From: Myxococcus stipitatus
GTDB lineage: Bacteria > Myxococcota > Myxococcia > Myxococcales > Myxococcaceae
Assembly: GCF_021412625.1 (NCBI RefSeq)
Contig: NZ_JAKCFI010000006.1
Coordinates: 1 to 64,000, forward strand
Direction of reading: 5' to 3'
Length of the DNA: 64,000 nt
Numbering within the stretch: position 1 is the stretch's first letter; each line of letters opens with the position of its first letter. The notes beneath the pieces are model-generated. The model saw only the letters and a list, made by a program, of their open reading frames with translations. It was not told the DNA's origin and did not search any database. Position numbers and translations under genes: made by a program. Positions 1 through 8,152 of the stretch are shown here, in pieces.

Positions 1-128
1 GTCCACCGGTCCGCCCGAGTCACGCCTCCAACCCCAGCCCTGAACTCCCCTCCGGTCGCGGCGTCTGCCGGGCACGGACCTCGTCCGCCTTCAACAGCTC
101 ACGCCACGTCGCTGACCGGACGGATACC

Positions 129-503
129 TTCAGCCGGCCCCGCGTCTCGGACGACAACCCCTTCTCCGAGGCCCTCTTCCGCACGCTGAAGTACCGCCCC
201 TCCTTCCCCCAGCGCCCCTTCGCGTCCGTCGAGGACGCGCGCGCCTGGGTGACGCGCTTCGTGGCCTGGTACAACACCGAGCACCGCCACTCCGCCATTC
301 GCTTCGTCACGCCCGACGACAGGCACTTCGGCTGCGAGCACGCCCTGCTGGCCCGACGCCGCGAGGTGTACCAACGCGCCAAAGCCCGTCACCCCGAGCG
401 CTGGAGCCGCGACACTCGTAACTGGACTCCGATGGGGCCCGTCCGTCTCGGCCCCTCTCCGAACCTCACCCCGGCAGTGCAGGAGATGAAGCGCATCGGC
501 TGA
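129..503 (+). pseudogene. IS3-family transposase (OrfB), C-terminal remnant
   Basis: The frame reads FSRPRVSDDNPFSEALFRTL followed by a Y-R-P motif and the segment WYNTEHRHSAI. These are hallmarks of the C-terminal part of the DDE integrase core of IS3/IS150-type transposases, including the last catalytic Glu in the FSEALFRTLK segment. Going upstream the frame stays open to the window edge, but from about position 125 it no longer resembles the core: the expected HSDNG motif is absent. Only about 125 C-terminal residues of a normal protein of about 280-300 residues are recognisable, and no normal start is visible. The frame closes with TGA at 501-503. The A/C-rich stretch just after the stop (about 510-545) could be the element's terminal inverted repeat, but this is not proven. 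It is probably non-functional; the remainder may lie outside the window or have been replaced. Confidence 0.8.
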
Positions 504-546
504 ACCCTCTCACGCGACAACAACCTTGACGCTCACCGGCACCGCC

Positions 547-1032
547 TCACAGAGGGGAGCGCCGCCAGCGCGGGCCCTCCCGCGTGCGCGCCAGGGTGGT
601 GTGACGCAGAAAGGGGCTGGGGCGCCCGCAGAACGTGCAGGCGGGAGAAGACGGCGGTGCATGTGGAGGTGGCCTCGCTGCGCTCGGCTCCGCGGTCACC
701 TGCGTGGTGGCCTGGACCGGCGCGAGTGGCACCGTCGCCTCCTGGGCCACCCCCGGGGGAGCCTGATGCGTCACTTTCCCGCGTCGCTCCCGGTAGGCGG
801 CCTGGCGCGCGGCGTGGGCGTGCCGCCCGTCCCGCGTGAGCTGGTAGCGTCGCCCGGCCGCACGCACCGACTCCGCGCGCGCCCTCCTGCTGCAGGCCCG
901 CTCGCAGTAGCGCTGGCCCCGGTCGCACCCGGTGCACAGCTGGAACAGCCGCCGGCACTCCGGCCGCCCGCACACCGCCAACCGCAGCGACTCCACACGC
1001 AGCCTCCCGCGCGCGCCGACTTCTGGCGCCAC
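547..1032 (-). CDS. Cys-rich zinc-ribbon-like protein, probably mobile-element-associated
   Basis: A 161-residue ORF with an ordered Cys pattern: CGRPEC and CTGCDRGQRYC, then an R/A-rich helical stretch (RAAGRRYQLTRDGRHAHAAR) and KVTHQ, and a late CTFCGRPS pair. Paired CxxC motifs suggest a structural zinc site, and the Arg-rich helix suggests nucleic-acid contact. From memory, small ORFs with the GQRYC...RRYQ...KVTH layout occur beside integrase-type transposases in Deltaproteobacteria, which would fit the adjacent IS3 remnant; this association was not checked. The gene is convergent with the transposase remnant. Its C-terminal third is low-complexity (A/P/R) and the ATG start is tentative. 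It could instead be a spurious high-GC ORF, but the Cys spacing argues against that. Confidence 0.5.
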   Translation of the reverse strand: MAPEVGARGRLRVESLRLAVCGRPECRRLFQLCTGCDRGQRYCERACSRRARAESVRAAGRRYQLTRDGRHAHAARQAAYRERRGKVTHQAPPGVAQEATVPLAPVQATTQVTAEPSAARPPPHAPPSSPACTFCGRPSPFLRHTTLARTREGPRWRRSPL

Positions 1033-1395
1033 GCCCCGGACTGCGCTACCCCTGCCTCACCGGCCCGCCCCTCTCGCACACCAGGGCGCGCCTCCAGGAG
1101 GGCCCTCCAGATGCCGCTGGTGGGCCTTCCGTTTTTCAGGACGCGCGCGACCACGGACTCCACCGGCGTACGCCTCACCCCTCAACTTTTTGGCTGCACA
1201 CGTCGGCGGTCTCGGCCACGAAGTCAGGGAACTCAGGGCGACCGATGGCCAGGAATCAGCGCTTCCTGGAGACCATCAACACGAGCAGAAGGGTTCGCTC
1301 GTGGCGCCCCATCAAGCGCAGCGCAGGCGAGCCGCAGGCCGCCGAGAGCGCCGCCGCGCGGCGCCGAGCTTGGGCGCACGCCGCCCCCACGGACG
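1033..1395. other. Intergenic, no supported gene
   Basis: Only overlapping GC-driven open frames are present, with no recognisable domain, good ribosome-binding site or hairpin. It sits between the insertion-sequence remains and the first ordinary chromosomal gene and may be decayed mobile DNA. Confidence 0.5.
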
Positions 1396-2739
1396 TCACC
1401 CCCGGCTATAGACGCGAGGGGCTGGGGTGCCCATCCAGAAGAGCTCCAGGACCTTGCCCGTCAGCCGCACGCGAAGCATGTCCGAGCCCTCGACGGAGAA
1501 GAGGCCATCGCTCGTGAGCGGTGACAGGCGGCTCGCGGGGCGACCCTGGCGCACGAGCCAGAGCGCCCCGTCCCGGAGGACCACCTCGACCTCACCGTAC
1601 CGGCCCGCCAGGGCCTTCAGCCGGCTCGGGGAGAGCGACACGGGCTGACGCTTCGCCTCGATGCCGATGCGCGCCCAGGTGTACTCCGCGAGGTCCTCGG
1701 CCGTGGCGCCGGGGGCCTCCGCCAGCCGCTTCAGCGCGAGCAACTGAGCGAACTCCAGCGCCTCGCCGGGAGGCACCTGCCAGTCCGGCTCGACCCCCGT
1801 GCCATCCCAGTTCGACTGGCTGATGGGATGCACGGGGCGCCCCTCCGACACGCTCAGCATGAAGCCCGGGGGCACGGGAATCAGCGCATTGTTGTTCGCC
1901 GCGCCCGCCGTCCTGGCGCCCACCAGCTCGCCCAGCTTGAACTGCTTCACGTCGTACGCGAAGTCCTCCGCCGCCGACCCCACCCGCCCGTCAATCAAGA
2001 CGTACAGCGGGATGCCCTTCAGCCGCCCCGCGGGCACGTGCTCCAGGGAGCGGGACTGCGCGGGGGGACTCGAGCCACTCAGGAACGTCAACAACAGGGT
2101 GTCCGGCTCCACGAAGTGGCTGACCAGGTATTGGACCGCCGCGTGCGTGCCGCCACCGTTGCCGCGCAGGTCGATGATGAGGGCATCGCCATCCCGGAGG
2201 AAGCGCAGGGCCTCGTCGTACACCGCGCCCGTCTCGTCACGGACCCACTGGAAGCCGGTGATTCGCAGATAGCGAACGTTGCCTGGAAGGATTCTCAGCT
2301 CGGCCAGCCCGTGGTGCTGACGCCGGGCCACCTTGCGATGGTAGTCCTCCGCGCTCTCGCTCGGGGCCTGCTTCGCCCCACCCTGCTGCGCGGCGAACCA
2401 CGCGGGGTCGTGAATCAGATACATGTGCCCGTCCCCGCTGGCCGCCTTCAGGTCCTCGGTGACGTGCGTCGCCAGGTCGGCCGCCGTGTCCCGCGCATAG
2501 CGCCCTTCCTTCCGTGCACGCCTCAGGCTCTCGACGATGGGCGCGCGCTTCTCCGGAAAGACATACGCGCGCTGGATGGCCGCTTCGATGGCGCCCAGGG
2601 CGGCGTCGAGTTCTTGCGGCGTGAGCTGGACTTGCGCGGAAGCGGGGGGCGGAGGCGGCTTCGCCTGGGAGGGCGACGCCGCGAGCGCGGAGACGAGCAG
2701 GGTCAGAACGACGAGGAGCGACTCAGGTGTCTTCTTCAC
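1396..2739 (-). CDS. S41-family (C-terminal-processing/tricorn-type) peptidase, exported
   Basis: Serine peptidase of the tail-specific protease superfamily, probably periplasmic. After a signal peptide (KKTPESLLVVLTLLVSALA) comes a helical N-terminal domain, then the S41 core: ALIIDLRGNGGG forms the oxyanion region, and RVGSAAEDFAY carries the expected nucleophilic Ser. NWDGTGVEPDWQV is the segment typical near the end of this catalytic domain. No PDZ domain is obvious, so it belongs with the IRBP/tricorn-core type rather than classical CtpA. The chosen start is a GTG at 2739 because GGAG lies 6 nt upstream and the signal peptide then begins at the Lys pair; an ATG at 2757 is the alternative. 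Either start overlaps the end of the upstream MarR gene, so the two are almost certainly co-transcribed and the regulator probably controls the peptidase. Confidence 0.85.
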   Translation of the reverse strand: MKKTPESLLVVLTLLVSALAASPSQAKPPPPPASAQVQLTPQELDAALGAIEAAIQRAYVFPEKRAPIVESLRRARKEGRYARDTAADLATHVTEDLKAASGDGHMYLIHDPAWFAAQQGGAKQAPSESAEDYHRKVARRQHHGLAELRILPGNVRYLRITGFQWVRDETGAVYDEALRFLRDGDALIIDLRGNGGGTHAAVQYLVSHFVEPDTLLLTFLSGSSPPAQSRSLEHVPAGRLKGIPLYVLIDGRVGSAAEDFAYDVKQFKLGELVGARTAGAANNNALIPVPPGFMLSVSEGRPVHPISQSNWDGTGVEPDWQVPPGEALEFAQLLALKRLAEAPGATAEDLAEYTWARIGIEAKRQPVSLSPSRLKALAGRYGEVEVVLRDGALWLVRQGRPASRLSPLTSDGLFSVEGSDMLRVRLTGKVLELFWMGTPAPRVYSRG

Positions 2740-3235
2740 GGGTGTCTCCGGTGTCATCCACGGTGTCGAGTCCCAGCAGCGCTCCGGCGCGTGAGCGCAG
2801 GCCGCGCCGCTCCAGCGCCTGGTCCAGCCCGTCCAGGTTCTCCATCAACGTCGGAGCCCCTTCGCGCATCAGCTCGTTCGCCGCCGAGGCGATGGCGGCC
2901 CACAACGGGGCCAGGCGCGTGGCCGTCCGTTGCCCCTTCGCGCTGAGCATCAGCCGCTGCCGGCGGCCGTCACGAGGGTCGGGCTTGCTCAGGATGAGCC
3001 CCTCGGCCTCCAGCGCGGTGCGAACCTGGCTGACGGCGGCATGGGTAATCCCCAGCCGCTGGGCCAGCTCGCCCACCGTCAACGGCCCGTGCTCGCGGAG
3101 GGCCGTGAAGACCGCGTACCAGCGCGGCTCGAACCGCTCGCCCGCGGCGCGATAGAGCGCCAGCACGTCGCGGTCCAGGCGGTCGATCAGACGCCGCAGC
3201 CGCGTCCCGAACGCCAGCGTCCCCTGCTTCTTCAC
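2723..3235 (-). CDS. MarR-family transcriptional regulator
   Basis: A 170-residue winged-helix protein. The recognition region GPLTVGELAQRLGITHAAVS is followed by the wing SKPDPRDGRRQRLMLSAKG, the DxRxxR...LT/S-KG signature of MarR proteins. Flanking helices at both ends would make the dimer interface. The open frame extends further upstream, but the GTG at 3235 is preferred: a GGAG motif lies about 11 nt upstream and the protein then has normal MarR length. A perfect 8-bp inverted repeat lies just upstream (3245-3268), so autoregulation is likely. The gene overlaps the S41 peptidase gene downstream. The ligand cannot be told from sequence. Confidence 0.88.
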   Translation of the reverse strand: MKKQGTLAFGTRLRRLIDRLDRDVLALYRAAGERFEPRWYAVFTALREHGPLTVGELAQRLGITHAAVSQVRTALEAEGLILSKPDPRDGRRQRLMLSAKGQRTATRLAPLWAAIASAANELMREGAPTLMENLDGLDQALERRGLRSRAGALLGLDTVDDTGDTREEDT

Positions 3236-3244
3236 ATGGTCCAC

Positions 3245-3268
3245 AACTCCGTTATCGCTTACGGAGTT
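3245..3268. promoter_or_regulatory. Candidate MarR operator (8-bp perfect inverted repeat)
   Basis: AACTCCGT (3245-3252) and ACGGAGTT (3261-3268) are perfect complements separated by 8 bp. This size and symmetry suit a MarR dimer. It lies 10 bp upstream of the MarR start codon and within the region upstream of the divergent gene at 3395, so it could control both directions. Confidence 0.6.
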
Positions 3269-3394
3269 TCGCGACGCAAGGACCCGGGCTCCCCGGCCAT
3301 GTCCATCGGAGCCCGCGCGACGAGCCGCTTCCTGGCCTGTCGCCACTCGCGCAACGGGGCCCGGCACGGCATAGACTCTCGCGAGGTCTTCCCG

Positions 3395-4075
3395 ATGCTC
3401 CTCCTCGCCCTGAGCTGTCTCCAAGGTCGTCCCATGCAGACAGCCGCGGAGGAGTTGCTCGCGCTGGGAGTCGATGGCCTCCAGCTCACCCCGGGCAACG
3501 CCCCCACCGAGGGATTTCTGGAGGGGCTCTCCCGGCGAGGCGTCCCCGTTCGCACGCACCACGGCTTCGACGCGCGCGCCCTCCGGGCCCAGGTCTGGTC
3601 TCCCCTGGCGGAGTGCCTCGTGTCCTCGGACTCCGTCCACCCGCCCCGGGACGTGGACGCGGCGAGCCCCCACTGGCACGCGCGCGTCGACTCAGGAGAC
3701 TTCCACGACATGACCTTGGAGACCATGTACCCGGGCTATGCGCTGGGCACGGGCGAGGCCCTCCAGCGGGCCATGGACCTGGGGCTCCGGCTGGCCGTGG
3801 ACGTCTCGCACCTGCACCTCCAGCGCGCGGCTGAGCGGCTCCCGGATTCCGTCTGGCGCCGCCTCCAGGACTACCCGCACATCGACGAGGTGCACGTCTC
3901 CGCCAACCTCGGGGACCGCGACGCGCACCTTCCCCTCACGCCGGACACCTTCGGCCTGGCGTGGGCGCGCGAGCGCCTGGGCGCCGGCGTCCCGGTCATC
4001 CTCGAGTGCTACCTGCATCGCCTCTCCCACGACGAACGCCGCACGCAGCTCGACCTGCTCCGAGGCTCCCCATGA
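3395..4075 (+). CDS. TIM-barrel protein of the xylose isomerase/AP endonuclease-like fold, function unknown
   Basis: A 226-residue protein with alternating short hydrophobic strands and helices: ELLALGVDGLQLTPG, VPVRTHHGF, LGLRLAVDVSHLHL, IDEVHVSANLGDRDAHLPLT and VPVILECYL. The acidic and His residues at strand ends (HHG, DVSH, HVSANLGDRDAH, ECY) resemble the metal-binding ring of sugar-phosphate-isomerase-like barrels, which are usually longer (about 260-290 residues). No specific substrate can be assigned. The ATG at 3395 is chosen because the longer open frame would run through the MarR operator and into the MarR gene. The stop overlaps the next start (ATGA at 4072), so the two genes are translationally coupled. 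Confidence 0.6.
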   Translation: MLLLALSCLQGRPMQTAAEELLALGVDGLQLTPGNAPTEGFLEGLSRRGVPVRTHHGFDARALRAQVWSPLAECLVSSDSVHPPRDVDAASPHWHARVDSGDFHDMTLETMYPGYALGTGEALQRAMDLGLRLAVDVSHLHLQRAAERLPDSVWRRLQDYPHIDEVHVSANLGDRDAHLPLTPDTFGLAWARERLGAGVPVILECYLHRLSHDERRTQLDLLRGSP

Positions 4076-4593
4076 CAACCCCTCTCATGTACACCCCACA
4101 GCAGACGGCCGCGCTCCGAGAGCAGATGCTGAAGGAGCGGGTGGAGCCCACGGTGTGGAAGCACCTCCAGCGCCATCCCCAGCTGCGCTCGGCCATGTTC
4201 CTGGTCGCCCAGTACTGGGACGACGAGGCGGACGATGCCGTGCATCACCGGCTCATCTTCTCCGAGCTGGAGACGCCCGACCTCCAGGCGGCCTCCGCCG
4301 CCGCCGCCACGGCCGAGTGGGACGCCGTCAACCTGCCGAGTTCCTCCGACGAGGAGCTCCAAGTCGGCCTGGACCTGGCCTACGTCCAGCGCTGGCCCGA
4401 CAACCACGAGGCCATCCCCCTGTTCGCGGCCTTCACCCGCGAGGACTGCCACCAGGACATGTCCCTGGTGGACGCCTACACCCCCTACGCCCACTTCCAA
4501 CGCACGCCGCAGGGACTCGTCACACAGGTGGTGGGCGTCATGCTCCGCCCGTGGCTCGACGGCATCCGCCCCGAGTGGATGCCCCAGGACTGA
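4072..4593 (+). CDS. Hypothetical protein coupled to the TIM-barrel gene
   Basis: A 173-residue soluble, acidic protein with no signal peptide or membrane segment; no family recognised. It is rich in Trp, Asp and Glu (VAQYWDDEADDAVHHRLIF, YVQRWPDNHEAIPLF). Its start ATG shares bases with the TGA of the TIM-barrel gene, which is strong evidence for one operon and a shared pathway. Codon-position GC is normal for the region and the protein has balanced composition, so it is a real gene although uncharacterised. Confidence 0.65.
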   Translation: MTTPLMYTPQQTAALREQMLKERVEPTVWKHLQRHPQLRSAMFLVAQYWDDEADDAVHHRLIFSELETPDLQAASAAAATAEWDAVNLPSSSDEELQVGLDLAYVQRWPDNHEAIPLFAAFTREDCHQDMSLVDAYTPYAHFQRTPQGLVTQVVGVMLRPWLDGIRPEWMPQD

Positions 4594-4933
4594 CAGGCTC
4601 CGCCACGGCCGCCCCCACCGCGCGAGCGAAGGGACTCGAGCGCGGCGGGGCTCGAGAACCCCCGGAAGCGGCTGGCTTCACGCCCCCCGGCTCAGTGGGC
4701 CTCCACCAGAAGGGGCGGAGCTTGCCATCACCTCTCCGCCACTCGCACCGACCGGGCATGCACGTCATGGCGTGGCGTGAAGGTCTCTGTGCGCTCAATG
4801 GCAATACACATGCATCAGCAACACAACCTCTGTGCTGAGGGTTCACGATTCCCGCGTGCCCAGAAAGGCCAGGGCCGACGGCTCGAACCCGGATGCGACA
4901 AGAATCGCGAGCGCACGTTGAGTGTCAGAGCCC
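4594..4933. other. Intergenic, no supported gene
   Basis: Holds the end of the preceding operon and the leader of the lipoprotein gene. A short CTCGAG repeat pair at 4635-4656 could form a weak hairpin. No promoter boxes stand out. Confidence 0.4.
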
Positions 4934-7438
4934 ATGACCTCCCCACGCCCCTTCGCGGTCATCCTGAGTGTCCTGCTCCCACTCGCCTTCCTCGTCGCGG
5001 GATGTTCGGACGACGACACCGTCGAGTGTGACGCCTCCACCTGCTCCGGTTGCTGCCAGGCCGACGGCACCTGCGCGGCGGGAACCGAGACCTCGGCCTG
5101 CGGCGTGGGTGGAGCCGCCTGCGATACCTGCGGTGGAGCCCAGCGGTGCCAGGCAGGCGCCTGCGTCGCGAGCTGCAGGGACGCATGCAACGAGGGCGAG
5201 GCACGCTGCGAGGCGGGGAGGCGCTCGGTGTGCGAGCGCGGCGCCAATGGCTGCCTGGCGTTCACCGCCGCCCAGGCGTGTCCGGGAACGCAGGTGTGCA
5301 GCGATGGCGCCTGCGTGGACGCGTGCACCGACCAGTGCACCGCGGGTGCGCAGCGCTGCGCCACGAACCAACGGCAGGAGACCTGCCAGACGGCGAGCAG
5401 CGGCTGCCTCGACTGGGTGGGTCAGGACTGCGCGGCGGGCGAGGCCTGCGGCACCACACGCTGTGAGGCCCCGCCCACCTGCACGCCGGAGTGCCCGGCC
5501 GGGCTCACCTGCAACGCGTCCCGGGTCTGCGAGCTGAGCGAGGTGGTTCTCGACTCCCGCCTGGCGACGGTGAGCGGACACCTCACCGTGAACGGCGCGG
5601 TCCCCACCTACGACACGGACTTCTGCACCCGGTCTCCCGGCGCCAACCTCGCCATGGTCACCCTCAAGGAAAAGGATTCTCACGCCGAGTTCTCCGCTGA
5701 CGTCCCGTGCGGCTCCAGCGACTTTCGATTCTCGGCGCGAGTGCCGCATGGAACCTACGACGTCTACGTCAAGCCCATGGAGCAGGACGGCGCCGCGGTC
5801 CAGCTGTCTCCGTTCTGGGTGAGGGTGAAGGTCGGCGTGGTGGTCAACGCGGACGTGGCGGACCTCCAGGTGGACGAAGTGGCGCACGCGGTGTCCGGGA
5901 AGGTGACCTTCAACGGGAGCGTCCCCACGCTCGCCGACCCTGCCTTCTGCGCCAGCAATCCCACCGCGAAGCTGGTCGATGTCATCTTCAGGCGGCCGGC
6001 GGTGTACGAACTGGAGAATCCAGAGGCGACCGTGTCGATAGACTGCGCGCACCGCGGCGAGTTCGACTTCGAGACGCTCCTGCCGCCGGGGGACTTCAGG
6101 GTCCTGGTCCGTCCCCACCATCCCGCGTCCCCGGCCGGTCCGCGCATCCTCCCTGGACGCCTGCTCATGCCTGACCCACTGACTGTCTCGGGGCCCGTGT
6201 CCAACCTCGTCTACGACGAGGTCGGGTACCCGGTGAGCGGGAGAATCACCGTCAACGGCGTGACGCCCACCTTGAGGTCCGGGACGTGCTCCTCGTCGCG
6301 CATCGTCGCGAAGCTCAATTTCAGAAACACCGCTGGCTACACGGGGACCCTCGACGTCCCCTGCACTCCGGACTTCAGCTTCTCCCTCCTCGTCCCGCCC
6401 GGGACCCTCTCGCTCGATGTCATGGATGGGGGCGACCAGAATGTGCCGGTGACCCACCTGCCCGCCGTCGGGCTGTCCAAGTCCATCACGGCGAGCGGGC
6501 CGCTCACGGACGTGGTGCTCGACGAGGTCGCGTACCCGGTCTCCGGCAGGGTCACGGTCAACGGCGCGGCGCCCCAGTTGAAGCGTCCGTGCACCTTGAT
6601 GGACCGGGTCGGCGTGATCTTCAGCAGGGAGGGCGGCGGCTATGGCTGGACGTTCTTCTCGTGCGGCGACGACTTCCGGTTCAGCACCGCGCTCCCGGCG
6701 GGGACCTATCAAGTCCGTCTCGAGCCGTTCTACTCCTTGGCGGCCCACCTGGTCGAATCATCCTACGTGTTCCCGGACCCGCTCATCGTCTCCGGCGCGA
6801 TGAGCGACGTGGTCCTGGACCAGGTGGCGTATCCGCTCTCCGGGAGGCTCACGGTCAACGGGGCAACGCCCACGGGCCATGAGACGTACTGCGGCCAGAC
6901 CGGCAATGAGCGCGCCGAGCTCATGAGGCTGTGGTTCTACGCCACAGGCGCTGGCCAGGCGTCGTTTCATACCAAGCTCACGTGCTCGGAGCCCGACTTC
7001 ACCTTCTCGACCCTGGTGCCCGCGGGCACCTACGACGTCTATACGGCGCGCAGAGCCCCCGGCAACGCCAGCGAGGGATTCTTCCCGAGGCTCACCCTCA
7101 GCGCGCCGACCACCGGCCTGCGCTACGACCGAACAGCGCGTCTGGTGTCGGGCAAGCTGACGGTGAATGACCTGCCGCCCACGGTGGATGCCACCTACTG
7201 CGCGAACCCCTCCAACCAGGACTCGGTCCTCGCCACCCTCCAGTTCCGGGCCAGCGACATGGCACTCGAACAGAGGGGGTATACCGCGTACGTGCGATGC
7301 CGGGACCCGAACTTCGGCTTCAGCGTCTGGCTCCCGCCTGGCCGCTACAACGTGTCGGTGCAGCAGGGCACCGCGGGCGCGGGCCTGAACTTCGCGGACG
7401 GTCCCGCGCTGGTGCCGAAGGTCTTGCAGGTCCCGTGA
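4934..7438 (+). CDS. Large Cys-rich lipoprotein with six carboxypeptidase-regulatory-like repeats
   Basis: An 834-residue surface lipoprotein. The N-terminus is a type II signal ending in the lipobox LVAGC. Residues to about 200 form a Cys-rich region of repeated short modules (CSGCCQADGTC, CQAGACV, CSDGACVDAC), like disulfide-linked stalks of myxobacterial surface proteins. The remainder is six repeats of about 100-115 residues, each opening with V/LSG(K/R)(L/V)TVNG..PT and containing a F.FS..(V/L)P.G.Y.V strand pattern. These look like carboxypeptidase-regulatory-like or prealbumin-like beta-sandwiches. Two Cys per repeat (one after PT, one mid-domain) are conserved, suggesting a disulfide in each. 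The role is probably adhesion or envelope structure, not enzymatic. An upstream GTG (4922) would only add four residues before the signal peptide. Confidence 0.8.
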   Translation: MTSPRPFAVILSVLLPLAFLVAGCSDDDTVECDASTCSGCCQADGTCAAGTETSACGVGGAACDTCGGAQRCQAGACVASCRDACNEGEARCEAGRRSVCERGANGCLAFTAAQACPGTQVCSDGACVDACTDQCTAGAQRCATNQRQETCQTASSGCLDWVGQDCAAGEACGTTRCEAPPTCTPECPAGLTCNASRVCELSEVVLDSRLATVSGHLTVNGAVPTYDTDFCTRSPGANLAMVTLKEKDSHAEFSADVPCGSSDFRFSARVPHGTYDVYVKPMEQDGAAVQLSPFWVRVKVGVVVNADVADLQVDEVAHAVSGKVTFNGSVPTLADPAFCASNPTAKLVDVIFRRPAVYELENPEATVSIDCAHRGEFDFETLLPPGDFRVLVRPHHPASPAGPRILPGRLLMPDPLTVSGPVSNLVYDEVGYPVSGRITVNGVTPTLRSGTCSSSRIVAKLNFRNTAGYTGTLDVPCTPDFSFSLLVPPGTLSLDVMDGGDQNVPVTHLPAVGLSKSITASGPLTDVVLDEVAYPVSGRVTVNGAAPQLKRPCTLMDRVGVIFSREGGGYGWTFFSCGDDFRFSTALPAGTYQVRLEPFYSLAAHLVESSYVFPDPLIVSGAMSDVVLDQVAYPLSGRLTVNGATPTGHETYCGQTGNERAELMRLWFYATGAGQASFHTKLTCSEPDFTFSTLVPAGTYDVYTARRAPGNASEGFFPRLTLSAPTTGLRYDRTARLVSGKLTVNDLPPTVDATYCANPSNQDSVLATLQFRASDMALEQRGYTAYVRCRDPNFGFSVWLPPGRYNVSVQQGTAGAGLNFADGPALVPKVLQVP

Positions 7439-7464
7439 GCTGACACCTCTCGCTCCGAGAGAGA

Positions 7465-7489
7465 GCGCGCGCAGCCCCCAGGCGCGCGC
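7465..7489 (+). terminator. GC hairpin after the repeat lipoprotein gene
   Basis: GCGCGCGC at 7465-7472 pairs perfectly with 7482-7489 around a 9-nt loop, 27 nt after the stop. There is no T-run, so this is a candidate rather than a classical intrinsic terminator. Confidence 0.4.
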
Positions 7490-7527
7490 GGTCTGTGACC
7501 AGGCAAGAGACTTGTGGTGTGCACCGC

Positions 7528-7552
7528 CATGGTGTACCACTGGTACACCATG
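7528..7552. promoter_or_regulatory. 25-bp perfect palindrome over the TetR start codon (operator)
   Basis: The left arm CATGGTGTACCA (7528-7539) and right arm TGGTACACCATG (7541-7552) are perfect reverse complements around one central base. The right arm contains the ATG of the TetR gene at 7550. Size and symmetry are right for a TetR dimer. Binding here would block initiation or early elongation, giving direct autoregulation of the three-gene operon. Confidence 0.8.
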
Positions 7553-8152
7553 CCTCTTCCCCGCTTCCATCGCCTGCCGGAAGAGCGGCAGCGGGAGATC
7601 CTCGATGTCGCGCGCGAGCACTTCGCTCGGGACGGCATCGTCGGCGCCTCCTACAACCAGCTCATCGCGGCTGCCGGCATCTCGAAGACGGCCGCCTACC
7701 AGTACTTCGACGGCAAGGAAGACCTCGCGGCGACCGTCCTCTCGGACGTCAGCGCCCGGGTCCTGGGAGTGCTTGGGACGTGGGAGGCGGCGCCCTCGGC
7801 GCGCGCCTTCTGGGAGAAGCTGCGCCAGAGCAGCGCCCGGCTCGTCGAGCACCTCGCGAGGACGCCCGAGGACCTGGCGCTCCTGGGGGCCGCGCCCGAG
7901 AGCGGGCTCGACGCGACGAGCCTGAGCTGGTTCGAGGCCATGGTGGATGACGGCCTGCGGCTTGGCGTCATCCGGAGCGACGTGGACCGGGCGCTCCTCC
8001 TTGGCGTGACGCGCGCCTTCTTCCAGGCCGCGGACGCCTGGGCCCTGAGGGGGATGCGCGCCGGGGCTCCGGTGGACCTGACGGCCATCTGGAGCCTGCT
8101 CGAAGGGCTGTGGTCGCCGCGAAAACCTCGCAGGACGGGAGCAACGCCATGA
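7550..8152 (+). CDS. TetR-family transcriptional regulator
   Basis: A 200-residue protein. The N-terminal TetR DNA-binding domain (residues about 10-57) contains the helix-turn-helix SYNQLIAAAGISKTAAYQYF followed by the typical GKEDL. The C-terminal helical domain is ligand-binding and of unknown specificity. The ATG at 7550 is preferred over an upstream GTG frame because it places the TetR domain at the usual distance from the N-terminus and falls within the palindrome that is its likely operator. It shares ATGA with the next gene, so the regulator, a membrane protein and an acetyltransferase form one operon. Confidence 0.9.
   Translation: MPLPRFHRLPEERQREILDVAREHFARDGIVGASYNQLIAAAGISKTAAYQYFDGKEDLAATVLSDVSARVLGVLGTWEAAPSARAFWEKLRQSSARLVEHLARTPEDLALLGAAPESGLDATSLSWFEAMVDDGLRLGVIRSDVDRALLLGVTRAFFQAADAWALRGMRAGAPVDLTAIWSLLEGLWSPRKPRRTGATP

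Noticed and set aside
4843-5364. Minus-strand frame and a TpsiC-like GGTTCGAGCC segment near 4880 that looked tRNA-like
   Set aside because: No acceptor stem, D-arm or anticodon arm can be folded around it, and the frame overlaps a clear lipoprotein gene on the other strand.
5764-7852. Long minus-strand frames under the repeat lipoprotein
   Set aside because: They are Arg/Pro-rich shadows of the real gene in GC-rich DNA with no domain.
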